64,000 bases of DNA from Pokkaliibacter sp. MBI-7 (GCF_029846635.1 NZ_JARVTG010000001.1:1146501-1210500); one strand, 5' to 3'; shown: positions 9,058-18,027, counted from the first letter of the stretch. Made by a program: numbers and translations. The notes: generated from the sequence alone by a model not told the origin.

Positions 9058-10856
9058 TAACTATCCACCTTGAGTACGGCCAAGAAGGCTTCCTGGGGCA
9101 CCTCGACGCTACCCAGCTGTTTCATGCGCTTCTTACCCTCTTTCTGTTTCTGCAACAGCTTCTTCTTACGGCTGACGTCACCGCCATAGCACTTGGCCAA
9201 AACGTTCTTGCGCAGTGCCTTCACGGTAGTACGAGCGATGATATGCCCGCCGATGGCAGCCTGAATGGCGACATCGAACATCTGTCGGGGAATCAGCTCC
9301 TTCATTTTTTCGCAAAGCATACGGCCACGATACTGGGCATTGTCACGGTGCATGATGACCGCCAGTGCATCAACCCGGTCGCCGTTGATCATAATGTCCA
9401 GACGTACCATGTTGGCGGACTGATAACGCTGGAAGCTGTAATCCAGCGAAGCAAAGCCACGGCTGCAGGACTTCAGGCGATCAAAGAAGTCCATTACCAC
9501 TTCACTCATAGGCAATTCATAGACCACCTGCACCTGAGTTGCCATGAAGTGCATGTTTTTCTGCACTCCGCGCTTCTCTACACACAGGCTGATGACGTTG
9601 CCCAGAAACTCTTGTGGCACCAGAATGTGGGCCTCGCAAATCGGCTCACGCATATCCCTGACCTTGCCGGGTTCAGGCAGACGCGAGGGGTTGTCAACAT
9701 AGACGACTTCACCGGTGCTGAGCTCAATCTCATAGACTACCGTCGGTGCTGTAGTGATCAGATCCAGATCGTACTCACGCTCCAGACGCTCCTGAATGAT
9801 CTCCATGTGCAGCATGCCAAGGAAGCCACAGCGGAAACCGAAGCCCAGTGCATCGGAGCTTTCAGGCTCGAAGAACAGTGAGGCATCGTTGAGCGAGAGC
9901 TTGTCCAGCGCTTCACGGAAATCTTCGTAGTCATCGGAACTGACAGGGAACAGGCCCGCGTAAACCTGCGGCTTGACCTTCTGGAATCCGGGAAGGCTGG
10001 GCGTATCCGGGCTGCTGGACAGGGTCAGGGTGTCACCTACGGGAGCACCATGAATGTCCTTGATACCCGCCACTACATAGCCTACTTCACCGGCACTGAG
10101 GTACTCTTCGGATTTACGCTTGGGTGTGAACACGCCCACATCATCAATCAGATGCACCTGACCGGTTGACTTGACCAGAATCTTGTCTTTCTTGCGCAGT
10201 GTGCCGTTCTTGATACGGACCAGCGACACTACGCCCAGATAGTTGTCAAACCAGGAGTCAATGATCAGCGCCTGCAGCGGCGCAGCAGGGTCGCCTTCCG
10301 GAGCAGGAATACGTTCAACCAGCTGTTCCAGCAGATCATCGATCCCCATTCCACTCTTGGCACTACAGGCTACTGCATCCGTCGCATCGATACCGATGAT
10401 GTCTTCAATCTCGGTCTTGACCCGCTCAGGCTCAGCCTGAGGCAAATCCATCTTGTTCAGTACAGGTACAACTTCCAGTCCCTGTTCGATGGCGGTGTAG
10501 CAGTTGGCAACCGACTGGGCTTCCACACCCTGAGCAGCATCCACTACCAGCAGCGCGCCCTCACAGGCAGACAGGGAGCGAGATACTTCGTAGGAGAAGT
10601 CAACGTGACCAGGAGTATCGATAAAGTTCAGCTGATACACCTGCCCATCACGGGCGGTATAGTCCAGAGTCACACTCTGCGCTTTGATGGTGATGCCGCG
10701 TTCGCGCTCGATATCCATGGAGTCCAGTACCTGAGCTTCCATTTCGCGCTCGGACAGACCACCACAGATCTGAATAAAACGGTCGGCCAGGGTAGATTTA
10801 CCGTGGTCGATATGGGCAATGATAGAAAAGTTACGAATATGCTTAAGACTGCTCAC
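9057..10856 (-). CDS. lepA: Elongation factor 4 (LepA)
   Basis: LepA is a ribosome-bound translational GTPase. I start at the GTG at 10856 (SSLKHIRNFS), which gives the 599 residues usual for the family; a GTG four codons upstream (10868) is also open. The G1 loop AHIDHGKST lies near the N-terminus, DTPGH and NKMD follow, then domains II, III and V and the LepA-specific C-terminal domain rich in lysine (SRKKKLLQKQKEGKKRMKQ). It leads the lepA-lepB operon, the usual arrangement. Confidence 0.97.
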   Translation of the reverse strand: MSSLKHIRNFSIIAHIDHGKSTLADRFIQICGGLSEREMEAQVLDSMDIERERGITIKAQSVTLDYTARDGQVYQLNFIDTPGHVDFSYEVSRSLSACEGALLVVDAAQGVEAQSVANCYTAIEQGLEVVPVLNKMDLPQAEPERVKTEIEDIIGIDATDAVACSAKSGMGIDDLLEQLVERIPAPEGDPAAPLQALIIDSWFDNYLGVVSLVRIKNGTLRKKDKILVKSTGQVHLIDDVGVFTPKRKSEEYLSAGEVGYVVAGIKDIHGAPVGDTLTLSSSPDTPSLPGFQKVKPQVYAGLFPVSSDDYEDFREALDKLSLNDASLFFEPESSDALGFGFRCGFLGMLHMEIIQERLEREYDLDLITTAPTVVYEIELSTGEVVYVDNPSRLPEPGKVRDMREPICEAHILVPQEFLGNVISLCVEKRGVQKNMHFMATQVQVVYELPMSEVVMDFFDRLKSCSRGFASLDYSFQRYQSANMVRLDIMINGDRVDALAVIMHRDNAQYRGRMLCEKMKELIPRQMFDVAIQAAIGGHIIARTTVKALRKNVLAKCYGGDVSRKKKLLQKQKEGKKRMKQLGSVEVPQEAFLAVLKVDS

Positions 10857-11021
10857 GGAACCAAACACCAGTAGCTAATGCAGGCCGGAGGGCCTGAGGC
10901 AAAGGCGGCATTCTAGCCGATTTAGTGACACATCGCACCATGTACACAACGGCTTCCGCCAGCCAATTCCACCCCTTCATACGGGTGGAGTGATGACGAC
11001 GCAGCGCTGCTATCAGGCAGC

Positions 11022-11048
11022 AAAAAGGGAGCAGCCGAAGCTGCTCCC
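11022..11048 (-). terminator. Terminator of the rpoE-rseA-rseC-mucD operon
   Basis: On the minus strand GGGAGCAGC-TTCG-GCTGCTCCC forms a 9-bp stem with a UUCG-type tetraloop followed by TTTTT. It lies just past the mucD stop and separates this operon from lepA. Confidence 0.85.
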
Positions 11049-11089
11049 CTGCCACTCATCGAGTGTCACTCGTACCAAAGGTGTTTATG

Positions 11090-12538
11090 TTACTCAATTC
11101 GCAGTGCCAGGAAAATTGGCGAGCCATCACGGACAATCTGCATCGGCACAGAGCGGCCTTTCGGCAGCGCCTTGACGATAGCTTCCAGATCCTTCACAGA
11201 ACTGACCGCCTTGCCATTCAGCAGAGTGATGACATCACCCGGCTGCACACCGGCCGAGAAGGCTGGGCCCTGCTCGATCTGTTTGACGACAACACCGTTG
11301 TCCAGTTCCAGACGTGATTTATCATCTTCAGTCAGATTGGCCGCACCAATATGCAGGACATTGGCGATAGCACTACCGTCAGTGCTGTTACCACGGTTAT
11401 CAACCAGAATATTAGTCTCGTCATCAGGCAGCAGGCCAATGGTCACGTCCAGATCCTGCTCCTTACCATCACGGATAACATGCAGGGTTGCCTTGCTGTT
11501 GGGCTTCACTCGCCCGACGAAGTGAGGCAGATCGGAAGACATGATGATGTCCTGTCCATTGAAACCGAGGATCACATCCCCTTCTTTCAAGCCCGCTTTC
11601 TCGGCAGGGCTATCAGGCAACACCTTGGCTACCAGCGCACCTGCAGCCTTTTTCAGCCCGAAGGACTCAGCCAGATCACGGTTAACCTCCTGGATGACCA
11701 CACCCAGCCAGCCGCGTTTCACATGACCACCGTTTTTCAGCTGGTCGGCCACATCCATTGCCACATCAATAGGGATGGCAAACGACAGCCCCATGAAACC
11801 ACCCGAGCGGGTATAGATCTGCGAGTTGATACCGACAACCTCACCATCCATGTTGAACAGCGGACCACCGGAGTTACCGGGGTTGATAGGTACATCAGTC
11901 TGGATAAAGGGCACATAGTTATCACCCGACAGACTGCGGCCTACGGCTGAGACAATACCCTTGGTCACTGAATAGTCGAAACCGAAGGGTGAACCGATGG
12001 CCACCACCCACTGCCCGGCTTTCAGATCGCTGGAGTGGCCGATCTTGACGGTAGGCAGATGATCAGCATTGATCTTCAGCAGCGCCAGATCGGAACGGGG
12101 ATCCGCCCCCACCAGCTTGGCATTCAGCTCACGGCGGTCATTCAGACGCACAACAATCTCGTCAGCACCGTTGACTACATGGTTATTGGTCAGAATGTAT
12201 CCATCATCGGAAATAATGAAGCCTGAACCGAGAGAGCGTGGCTCGACACGCTTGAGCGTCTTGCCTGGATTACTGGGTGCAGGTGCACCGCGCTGCATGC
12301 CGAAGAAGTGACGGAAAATTTCCGGCATCTGCTGCAGATCGGGATCGTTGGGATCAAACGGCATGCTGCCATCGGAAGAGTACTGAACGTTTTTCAGGGT
12401 ACTGATGTTTACCACCGCCGGCGCAGATTTCGCTACCAGGTCGGTGAAATCGGGAAGTTCTGCTGCCCTGACGCTACTGACGGCGACCATTGCAATACAG
12501 GCCGCCCCCGCCAGGGTCTGATAGAGTTTTTTCAACAT
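11090..12538 (-). CDS. mucD: Periplasmic serine protease, DegP/MucD family
   Basis: A DegP-type protease/chaperone that clears misfolded envelope proteins. The signal peptide covers about 1-25 (cut after VRA). The catalytic triad is H120 (NNHVV), D150 (DPRSDLALL) and S223 (NPGNSGGPL). Two PDZ domains follow (about 255-350 and 390-480). It is the last gene after rpoE, rseA and rseC, which is the MucD position in the Pseudomonas algU operon, and it has its own terminator. It is probably under sigma-E control through the promoter near 14020. Confidence 0.95.
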   Translation of the reverse strand: MLKKLYQTLAGAACIAMVAVSSVRAAELPDFTDLVAKSAPAVVNISTLKNVQYSSDGSMPFDPNDPDLQQMPEIFRHFFGMQRGAPAPSNPGKTLKRVEPRSLGSGFIISDDGYILTNNHVVNGADEIVVRLNDRRELNAKLVGADPRSDLALLKINADHLPTVKIGHSSDLKAGQWVVAIGSPFGFDYSVTKGIVSAVGRSLSGDNYVPFIQTDVPINPGNSGGPLFNMDGEVVGINSQIYTRSGGFMGLSFAIPIDVAMDVADQLKNGGHVKRGWLGVVIQEVNRDLAESFGLKKAAGALVAKVLPDSPAEKAGLKEGDVILGFNGQDIIMSSDLPHFVGRVKPNSKATLHVIRDGKEQDLDVTIGLLPDDETNILVDNRGNSTDGSAIANVLHIGAANLTEDDKSRLELDNGVVVKQIEQGPAFSAGVQPGDVITLLNGKAVSSVKDLEAIVKALPKGRSVPMQIVRDGSPIFLALRIE

Positions 12539-12541
12539 AAA

Positions 12542-13051
12542 TTACCTGCCTTTTCCTTCCATAATGCGAATTGGCACTTGCTCAACAACCTCGGTAAACC
12601 CATTTTCAGATCGAACCTTATCCAAAATAACGGGTTGCCACTGTCCTTGCTGACATTGTCTGCTTACCCTGCGTGTCAGCAGAAAACCGACCAACAAACC
12701 CAACATACCGGCAAGCAATATCCAGCCTTCTCCCCAGCCCAGCTCAGCCCCCAGCAGTACACCGGCAAACAGTCCCATCAGGGGCAGGATGTACATCAGC
12801 AAAGACACTTGCAGCAAGGCCTGAGGCAAAATGCCCAGCGTCACGGCGTCGCCTACCTGAAGTAGCATGCCTTCGGGAAGCGTCAGGGTCATGCGCTGCT
12901 GCTTACCCTCTCCCACACTGTTCATAAGCCCCTGGCCACAGCCTGATTTGAGCTGGCAGCTACTGCAGGTTGAGCGGCGGGTGGTTTCCACTACGACCTG
13001 TTCAGGCAGCAGTTGCACTACCCAGCCCTGCTCTTCAAGCAGTGGCTGCAT
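12542..13051 (-). CDS. rseC: SoxR-reducing/RseC (MucC) family protein
   Basis: RseC/MucC proteins are inner-membrane proteins of the sigma-E operon with a modulating role. The N-terminal cytoplasmic part carries the cysteine cluster CSSCQLKSGC; two membrane helices follow (about 80-100 and 105-125), with a soluble tail. I chose the ATG at 13051 (MQPLLEEQGW), seven bases after the rseA stop; an ATG at 13075 overlaps the end of rseA. Neither has a clear ribosome site. It is followed three bases later by mucD. Confidence 0.9.
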   Translation of the reverse strand: MQPLLEEQGWVVQLLPEQVVVETTRRSTCSSCQLKSGCGQGLMNSVGEGKQQRMTLTLPEGMLLQVGDAVTLGILPQALLQVSLLMYILPLMGLFAGVLLGAELGWGEGWILLAGMLGLLVGFLLTRRVSRQCQQGQWQPVILDKVRSENGFTEVVEQVPIRIMEGKGR

Positions 13052-13058
13052 TGATTGA

Positions 13059-13913
13059 TTATTGCTTGCTGGCATGTTTCAGATTCTGAATGATGGCGAG
13101 AGCGACCTGCTGCGGAATATCACCGGCCACGGTGACATAACAGTCACCACTGTTACTCAGCAGTTGTCGCGCCAGAACCACTTTTCCCTGACGCTCAATG
13201 GCCCCTTCGATACGCGGTTTCAAGCCGAGAGGCTCGATAAACACGCTGAACGAATGAGTGTCATTGGCATAGGTCATGACCTGCTGATCACCACTAAGAT
13301 CCTGTGACTTGAGCTGGTAGCCGTCTGGCGCCCACCCCAGTTGCCAGGGAGTCATGGTGTCGCTGATACGCTGGTTATGACGCTGCAGGTAGTCATCCAG
13401 CCCGGTATCCAGACGGATGTAGTGGCTGGGCTGCAATCCCGGCTGGGGCTGCGCCAGCGACTGGCTGCTGTAACTCACCGGCAATACAGGTTCACTACCT
13501 GCTGACGGATCCAGTGCGGGGGTGCTGGCTACGCTGGCCACCTGTGACGACACTGACTCCGTAGCGACCGGCAGGCTGGCCGAGCGGGGCATAAACTGCC
13601 CAACACCGACAAACACTACGGCTGCCACGGAAGCGGCCACCGCCAGATGACTGAATGGCTTCCACCACTGACTGACCCGCTCAGGCTGCTGCACTGCATC
13701 TTCATCGTCCAGCTGCGCTCTCACCCGATCAGCCAGCTGCATGCCACTGCCTGACGGCCGTTCATGCAACATATCACTGATCAAATGATAGCGTTGCCAG
13801 CTTTGCCGAAGCTTGGACGCATCATCTGCCTGCAGCAGCAGTCGCCTCAGATTCAGCTCATCCGCCTCTCCATCAAGGAGAGCAGACAAGTGTTCCCGGC
13901 TCTGCTCGTTCAT
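13059..13913 (-). CDS. rseA: Anti-sigma-E factor: RseA/MucA fused to an RseB/MucB C-terminal-like domain
   Basis: The first part (about 1-85) is a cytoplasmic anti-sigma domain like MucA (LSALLDGEADELNLRRLL, then LRQSWQRYHLISDMLHERP). One membrane helix spans about 88-107. A low-complexity periplasmic linker leads to LDDYLQRHNQRIS (171-183), which matches the end of Pseudomonas MucA as I recall it. The protein does not stop there: about 100 more residues (187-284) run WQLGWAPDGYQLKS, SFSVFIEPLG and VTVAGDIPQQVA, which resemble the C-terminal domain of MucB/RseB. No rseB follows; rseC is next. The likely reading is a fused inhibitor and partner without the RseB sensor domain. The domain assignment rests on recognition, not a search. 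Confidence 0.88.
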   Translation of the reverse strand: MNEQSREHLSALLDGEADELNLRRLLLQADDASKLRQSWQRYHLISDMLHERPSGSGMQLADRVRAQLDDEDAVQQPERVSQWWKPFSHLAVAASVAAVVFVGVGQFMPRSASLPVATESVSSQVASVASTPALDPSAGSEPVLPVSYSSQSLAQPQPGLQPSHYIRLDTGLDDYLQRHNQRISDTMTPWQLGWAPDGYQLKSQDLSGDQQVMTYANDTHSFSVFIEPLGLKPRIEGAIERQGKVVLARQLLSNSGDCYVTVAGDIPQQVALAIIQNLKHASKQ

Positions 13914-14014
13914 AGTTTTACCTCAACCCGTTTTATGCTCTCGGGCCTCTCTTCCAGATCTGCCGCACAAGGCGACGTTCCGAAGGGAAGTCCTGATACC
14001 ACTGCGGGTATCTC

Positions 14015-14049
14015 TGAGCGTTTAGAGGGTCATGCGTTGATTAAGTTCC
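14015..14049 (-). promoter_or_regulatory. Sigma-E-type promoter for rseA-rseC-mucD
   Basis: On the minus strand GGAACTT (14049-14043) is followed after exactly 16 bp by TCTAA (14026-14022). This matches the known RpoE/AlgU consensus (GAACTT, 16-17 bp, TCTGA or TCTAA). It lies in the 270-bp gap between rpoE and the anti-sigma gene and would give a leader of about 100 nt. It implies that the inhibitor genes are induced by the sigma factor separately from rpoE. Confidence 0.75.
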
Positions 14050-14183
14050 GGCCAGATACATTCTGTTAAGGCCATGGCGCTTTTGTCCGCCTTTCCCCGC
14101 TTGATTTGCACTTTGTATCCAGGCGCCCGCTTATCCGGCCAATTGTTACGTAAACTTCAACCAGGGCCGCCCTCGGGGAACTC

Positions 14184-14762
14184 TCACAGCAAGGGAGCAA
14201 TTTCCTGCTCAATAGCCTCTCGCGCTCTGAAGATACGGGAGCGCACCGTGCCTACCGGACACTGCATGATGGTCGCGATGTCTTCATAGCTCAGACCATC
14301 GTATTCCCGCAGCATCAGCGCCACGCGCAGATCCTCCGGCAAGCGATTGAGAGCGGCGTTGATCGTTTCCCGCAGTCGGTCGCGATTGAGCTCGTGCTCC
14401 GGCGACCCCCGGTCACGCAGTGCCTCCCCCCCTTCCACGTACACCGCATCTTCTGCCATGACATCAACATCTGGTGGACGGCGGCCACGCGCGGCAAGGT
14501 AGTTTTTCGCAGTATTGACTGCAATCCGATAGAGCCAGGTGTAGAAAGCACTCTCTCCACGAAAATTATGCAGCGAGCGATAAGCCTTGATGAAAGCCTC
14601 CTGAGCCACATCCATGGATTCCACCGGATCTTTCAGAAAACGCTGCACCAGCAACAGGATGCGATGCTGATACTTGACCACCAACAGATCGTAGGCGCGC
14701 TTGTTGCCTTTCTGTGCCTGTGTGACCAACACCAGATCTGAATCTTCGTTTTCCAGCGTCAC
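14184..14762 (-). CDS. rpoE: RNA polymerase sigma factor RpoE/AlgU
   Basis: An ECF sigma factor for envelope stress. It has 192 residues, the same as other RpoE/AlgU proteins. Region 2 contains DVAQEAFIKAYRSLHNFRG and FYTWLYRIAVNTAKNYL; region 4 contains LMLREYDGLSYEDIA and GTVRSRIFRAREAI, which binds the -35 element. The following anti-sigma gene is 270 bp away rather than nearly adjacent, and that gap carries its own sigma-E-type promoter. Confidence 0.97.
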   Translation of the reverse strand: MTLENEDSDLVLVTQAQKGNKRAYDLLVVKYQHRILLLVQRFLKDPVESMDVAQEAFIKAYRSLHNFRGESAFYTWLYRIAVNTAKNYLAARGRRPPDVDVMAEDAVYVEGGEALRDRGSPEHELNRDRLRETINAALNRLPEDLRVALMLREYDGLSYEDIATIMQCPVGTVRSRIFRAREAIEQEIAPLL

Positions 14763-15245
14763 CGTAATCCCCTTTCTTCTGGAGGCGCCAATTATTACCT
14801 GAACCTGAGCCGATACCCAACAGCCAGGCCGCTCTCAACACGATCTGTTACGACTCCCGCTGCGCCGACAGGGTGAAGGCCAGCTGAAACGCAGCCTGCT
14901 TGGGTACAGTGCGCCAGCACAGCTAACCACAACGGACAATAGTCAAAGACAGGTGCATATCTTATATTCACCGGCCTGCCCCAGAATCGTCATGGCATTG
15001 TCATCATCCGCTCCCCAGGCACGGCAAGCCCACTATTGATGACCATTACTGCTGCAGGGTTCCGCGCACGGTAGCTGTAGCCTGCTCCGGTCAGGCAGCT
15101 TGAGACGCTGAGAATCATATTGAGTTCAATGCCTTGATCACTCTTTGCGGTATTCCCCAGGCCACCAGACTGACGTCACCCGACTTGCAATGAACGGGTA
15201 CTGACGCAGGGCAAAGAGCAATAACAACAGGAAATCGTTAACGCC
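14763..15245. other. 483-bp divergent intergenic region rpoE / nadB
   Basis: No convincing gene. It must hold the rpoE promoter(s) on the minus strand and the nadB promoter on the plus strand. One sigma-E-like element for rpoE is listed separately. AGGAAA about 12 bases before the nadB ATG is its ribosome site. Confidence 0.6.
15101..15127 (-). promoter_or_regulatory. Candidate sigma-E-like promoter upstream of rpoE
   Basis: On the minus strand GAACTC (15127-15122), 16 bp, then TCTCA (15105-15101). Each box differs from the consensus by one base and the spacing is right. The predicted leader to rpoE would be about 330 nt, which is long, so this is a tentative autoregulatory site. Confidence 0.35.
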
Positions 15246-16904
15246 ATGGCTGCACATTACGACTTTGACGTGCTGGTAATCGGTAGCGGAGCTGCCGGAT
15301 TAACTGCGGCACTGCATCTGGCTGACACCCTCAAGGTAGCCGTGCTGAGCAAAGCAGAACTTCACAGTGGCTCAACGTTCTGGGCCCAGGGCGGTGTCGC
15401 CGCGGTACTCGACAAAGGCGACTCCGTCGACAGCCATATCAGCGACACCATGGACGCCGGTGCCTGGCTGCCTCGCCCGGAAGCCGTTCGCTTTACCGTC
15501 GAGAACGGCCGTTCAGCCATCGAATGGCTGATCCAGCTGGGGGTGCCTTTTACTCCCGACCATCAGGCGGAAGCCGATAACCTGCCCTTTCACCTGACCA
15601 AGGAAGGGGGACACAGTCATCGCCGCATCATTCATGCGGCCGACGCCACCGGCAGAGCCATAGAACAGACACTGATCAATCAGGCTCTGGCTCACCCCGG
15701 TATTGAACTGCTGCATCATCGACTGGCGGTTGATGTCATTACTCATCAGAAGCTGGGAAAAGCAGGGAATGGCTGTGCCGGTGCCTACGTACTCAATCTC
15801 GATACCGGCCATGTAGAAGTCTTTCGCGCCCGCTTTGTCATTCTCGCTACCGGCGGCGCCAGCAAGGTCTATCTGTATACCAGCAATCCCGATGGTGCGT
15901 CTGGCGACGGCATCGCCATGGCCTGGCGTGCCGGTTGCCGCGTGGCCAATCTGGAGTTCAACCAGTTCCACCCGACCTGTCTCTATCATCCGCAGGCCAA
16001 GTCCTTCCTGATTACCGAAGCGGTACGTGGCGAAGGGGGCCACCTTACCCTGCCCAACGGTGAGCGTTTCATGTTCCGCTTCGACGAGCGTGGTGAGCTG
16101 GCACCGCGGGATATCGTTGCCCGTGCCATTGACCATGAAATGAAGCGTCTGGGTCTCGACCACGTTTATCTGGACATTTCACACAAACCGGCTGAGTTCG
16201 TGCGCGAGCACTTCCCTACGGTCTATGAACGCTGTCTGGAGTACGGCATCGACATTACGCGAGAGCCGATTCCGGTAGTTCCTGCTGCCCATTACACCTG
16301 TGGCGGGGTGATGACAGACACTAGTGGCCAGACCGACATTGGTCGCCTCTATGCTATTGGTGAAACCGCCTTTACCGGACTGCACGGCGCCAACCGCCTG
16401 GCCAGCAACTCACTGCTGGAATGCATTGTTTATGCACGGGCCTGTGCTACGGATATTCTCGCCAGGCATCCACACACCGCCGAGGCGCCGTATGCCCCGG
16501 CGTGGGATGAAAGCCAGGTAACAGACTCGGATGAGGACGTGATCATTTCCCACAATTGGGACGAGTTAAGACGATTTATGTGGGACTACGTTGGCATCGT
16601 GCGTACCAACAAACGATTGCAGCGCGCCAAGCACCGTATTGACTTGCTGAAGCAGGAAATCGCCGAGTTCTACAGCAACTACAAGGTATCTCGCGATCTG
16701 ATTGAATTGCGCAATCTGGCGCTGGTAGCCGACCTGATCATCCGCTCAGCGATGCAGCGCAAGGAAAGTCGCGGGCTGCATTACACTCTCGACTATCCTC
16801 AGCAGGCGGCTGAAGCCAAGGACACCATTCTGGCTCCCATAAACTATCCCTGGCCAGTGTCAGGTCTGCGACATCAGGCTCAGGCAGGCAAACGCCCTTC
16901 ATAG
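15246..16904 (+). CDS. nadB: L-aspartate oxidase
   Basis: NadB oxidises L-aspartate to iminoaspartate, the first step of NAD synthesis. The FAD dinucleotide loop VIGSGAAGLTAAL is at about 10-22. Conserved flavoprotein segments STFWAQGGVAAVL, RGEGGHLTLPNGERFM and HGANRLASNSLLE are present. At 552 residues it is slightly longer than the 540 of E. coli. It runs rightward, divergent from rpoE as in many gammaproteobacteria, and its end overlaps the converging ygfX by six bases. Confidence 0.97.
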   Translation: MAAHYDFDVLVIGSGAAGLTAALHLADTLKVAVLSKAELHSGSTFWAQGGVAAVLDKGDSVDSHISDTMDAGAWLPRPEAVRFTVENGRSAIEWLIQLGVPFTPDHQAEADNLPFHLTKEGGHSHRRIIHAADATGRAIEQTLINQALAHPGIELLHHRLAVDVITHQKLGKAGNGCAGAYVLNLDTGHVEVFRARFVILATGGASKVYLYTSNPDGASGDGIAMAWRAGCRVANLEFNQFHPTCLYHPQAKSFLITEAVRGEGGHLTLPNGERFMFRFDERGELAPRDIVARAIDHEMKRLGLDHVYLDISHKPAEFVREHFPTVYERCLEYGIDITREPIPVVPAAHYTCGGVMTDTSGQTDIGRLYAIGETAFTGLHGANRLASNSLLECIVYARACATDILARHPHTAEAPYAPAWDESQVTDSDEDVIISHNWDELRRFMWDYVGIVRTNKRLQRAKHRIDLLKQEIAEFYSNYKVSRDLIELRNLALVADLIIRSAMQRKESRGLHYTLDYPQQAAEAKDTILAPINYPWPVSGLRHQAQAGKRPS

Positions 16905-17309
16905 CTTCTGATAGCGTAATCTCACCTGCAGGCGGCGCCAGTCGTCGCCCTGCAGGCTGTCACGGAACAGCAGCAGTGATCGTTGGCGCAAAAGCTCATC
17001 ACGATAATCCAGCACGATCACCCAGGGCATCATCCATACCCGCACAGGTGTAATCACCTGCCAGCGCCCCTGCCCCTGTCCCAGCCACCAGAATTGTTCG
17101 CGCCAGCGCATCGCCACTGGCAGCCGGGCGGCAAAGCGCCATTCCCAGCCAGCCATGGCAAACACGGCCAGACTGAGCAGAGCCTGCTGCCAGACTTCAA
17201 GGCCCGACTGCCAGATGCCATAGACGGCCATGACCAGCGTGATGATCAGGAAGACCACACGCTGACGGGAGGCCACCAGAGGCAAACTATGCTGGCTGAA
17301 CCCGCTCAA
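16899..17309 (-). CDS. ygfX: YgfX/CptA-family inner-membrane protein
   Basis: YgfX is the membrane partner of SdhE (YgfY). About 136 residues, two hydrophobic segments near the N-terminus (VVFLIITLVMAVYGIW and QALLSLAVFAMAGW), then a Trp/Arg-rich domain ending in DDWRRLQVRLRYQKL. There is no ATG at the expected place. I use the TTG at 17309, inside the end of sdhE, because it gives the family length; a TTG near 17285 just after the sdhE stop is the alternative. Homologues have been called a toxin of cytoskeletal proteins, but that role is disputed. Confidence 0.75.
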   Translation of the reverse strand: MSGFSQHSLPLVASRQRVVFLIITLVMAVYGIWQSGLEVWQQALLSLAVFAMAGWEWRFAARLPVAMRWREQFWWLGQGQGRWQVITPVRVWMMPWVIVLDYRDELLRQRSLLLFRDSLQGDDWRRLQVRLRYQKL

Positions 17310-17550
17310 GGATGATCCGTACAATACGTTGCAGATCAGGATCAGCCGGCGTGTCATGCTGCATGAACCAGGCGAATAGATCAGTGTCCTCCTGCTCCAG
17401 AAGCCGTACATAACGGTCCTGATCTTCTTTGGCCAGATCAGCAAAAGCTTCTTCGACAAAGGGGGTCAGCAGAACATCCAGCTCCAGCATGCCACGACGG
17501 CTCTGCCAGCGCAGACGGCGGATATCCAGATCAGAATAGGCTTGAGACAT
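17287..17550 (-). CDS. sdhE: FAD assembly factor SdhE
   Basis: SdhE promotes covalent FAD attachment to succinate dehydrogenase and related enzymes. The 87-residue protein has the RGxxE motif (RRGMLELD, about 18-25) and the helical-bundle pattern FAWFMQHDTPADPDL. It is followed by an overlapping ygfX, the standard pair. It converges on nadB, itself a flavoprotein of the fumarate-reductase family. Confidence 0.95.
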   Translation of the reverse strand: MSQAYSDLDIRRLRWQSRRGMLELDVLLTPFVEEAFADLAKEDQDRYVRLLEQEDTDLFAWFMQHDTPADPDLQRIVRIILERVQPA

Positions 17551-18027
17551 AACTTACAGCACCTCTGCAGCAGGGGCCGCAGCCACTGACGACTGCCCCC
17601 GAAAGAGTCGCCGATTATAGGCAAGTGCCGCCGTGCTGGCGACCGGTACTTTAGCCGCCCTCTTGATCCTGATCGTTCCATCCCCATTTTCAGCAACGAG
17701 CAGAATGTCGAAGGTAACTAATCCAATAGCAGCCCGTATCCCGGCTTCAGCATGGCGTTTATTTGTTATAAACAAGCACGCCGAAGCGCTTCTCGGTACC
17801 AAGAGATCAACACGCAGTAGATGCTGAACACGCTCCAGGCCCGGTATACAAATCTGCTATAGTAGCGGCCATTCTGACATTCATGAGGTGTGTTCACGCC
17901 CTGCCTCGCTAAAGCGATCGAAGGCAGCCTGATGTAGTGCAGGTGCCATGCTCAACGGCATAGCGGCAGTGAACAAACCTAAAGAATCCTGTATTTATCG
18001 CCCCCAGTACCCAAGCGACGGCTAACT
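17551..18027. other. 477-bp divergent intergenic region sdhE / ygfZ
   Basis: It should hold the promoters of both genes. A TATAGT at 17858-17863 could be a -10 box for ygfZ, but I see no matching -35. A minus-strand open frame of 82 codons (17554-17802) has no family resemblance and is left out. Confidence 0.5.

Noticed and set aside
13059..13913. The rseA fusion as an assembly deletion joining rseA and rseB
   Set aside because: The junction falls right after the natural end of the MucA-like part, the frame is kept, and both parts are intact at their own ends. A simple assembly error would rarely give this. It remains worth checking in the reads.
17554..17802. 82-codon minus-strand open frame ending just before sdhE
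   Set aside because: No ribosome site, no recognisable motif, and it fills what should be the sdhE promoter region. I could not exclude a small protein, but the support is too thin.
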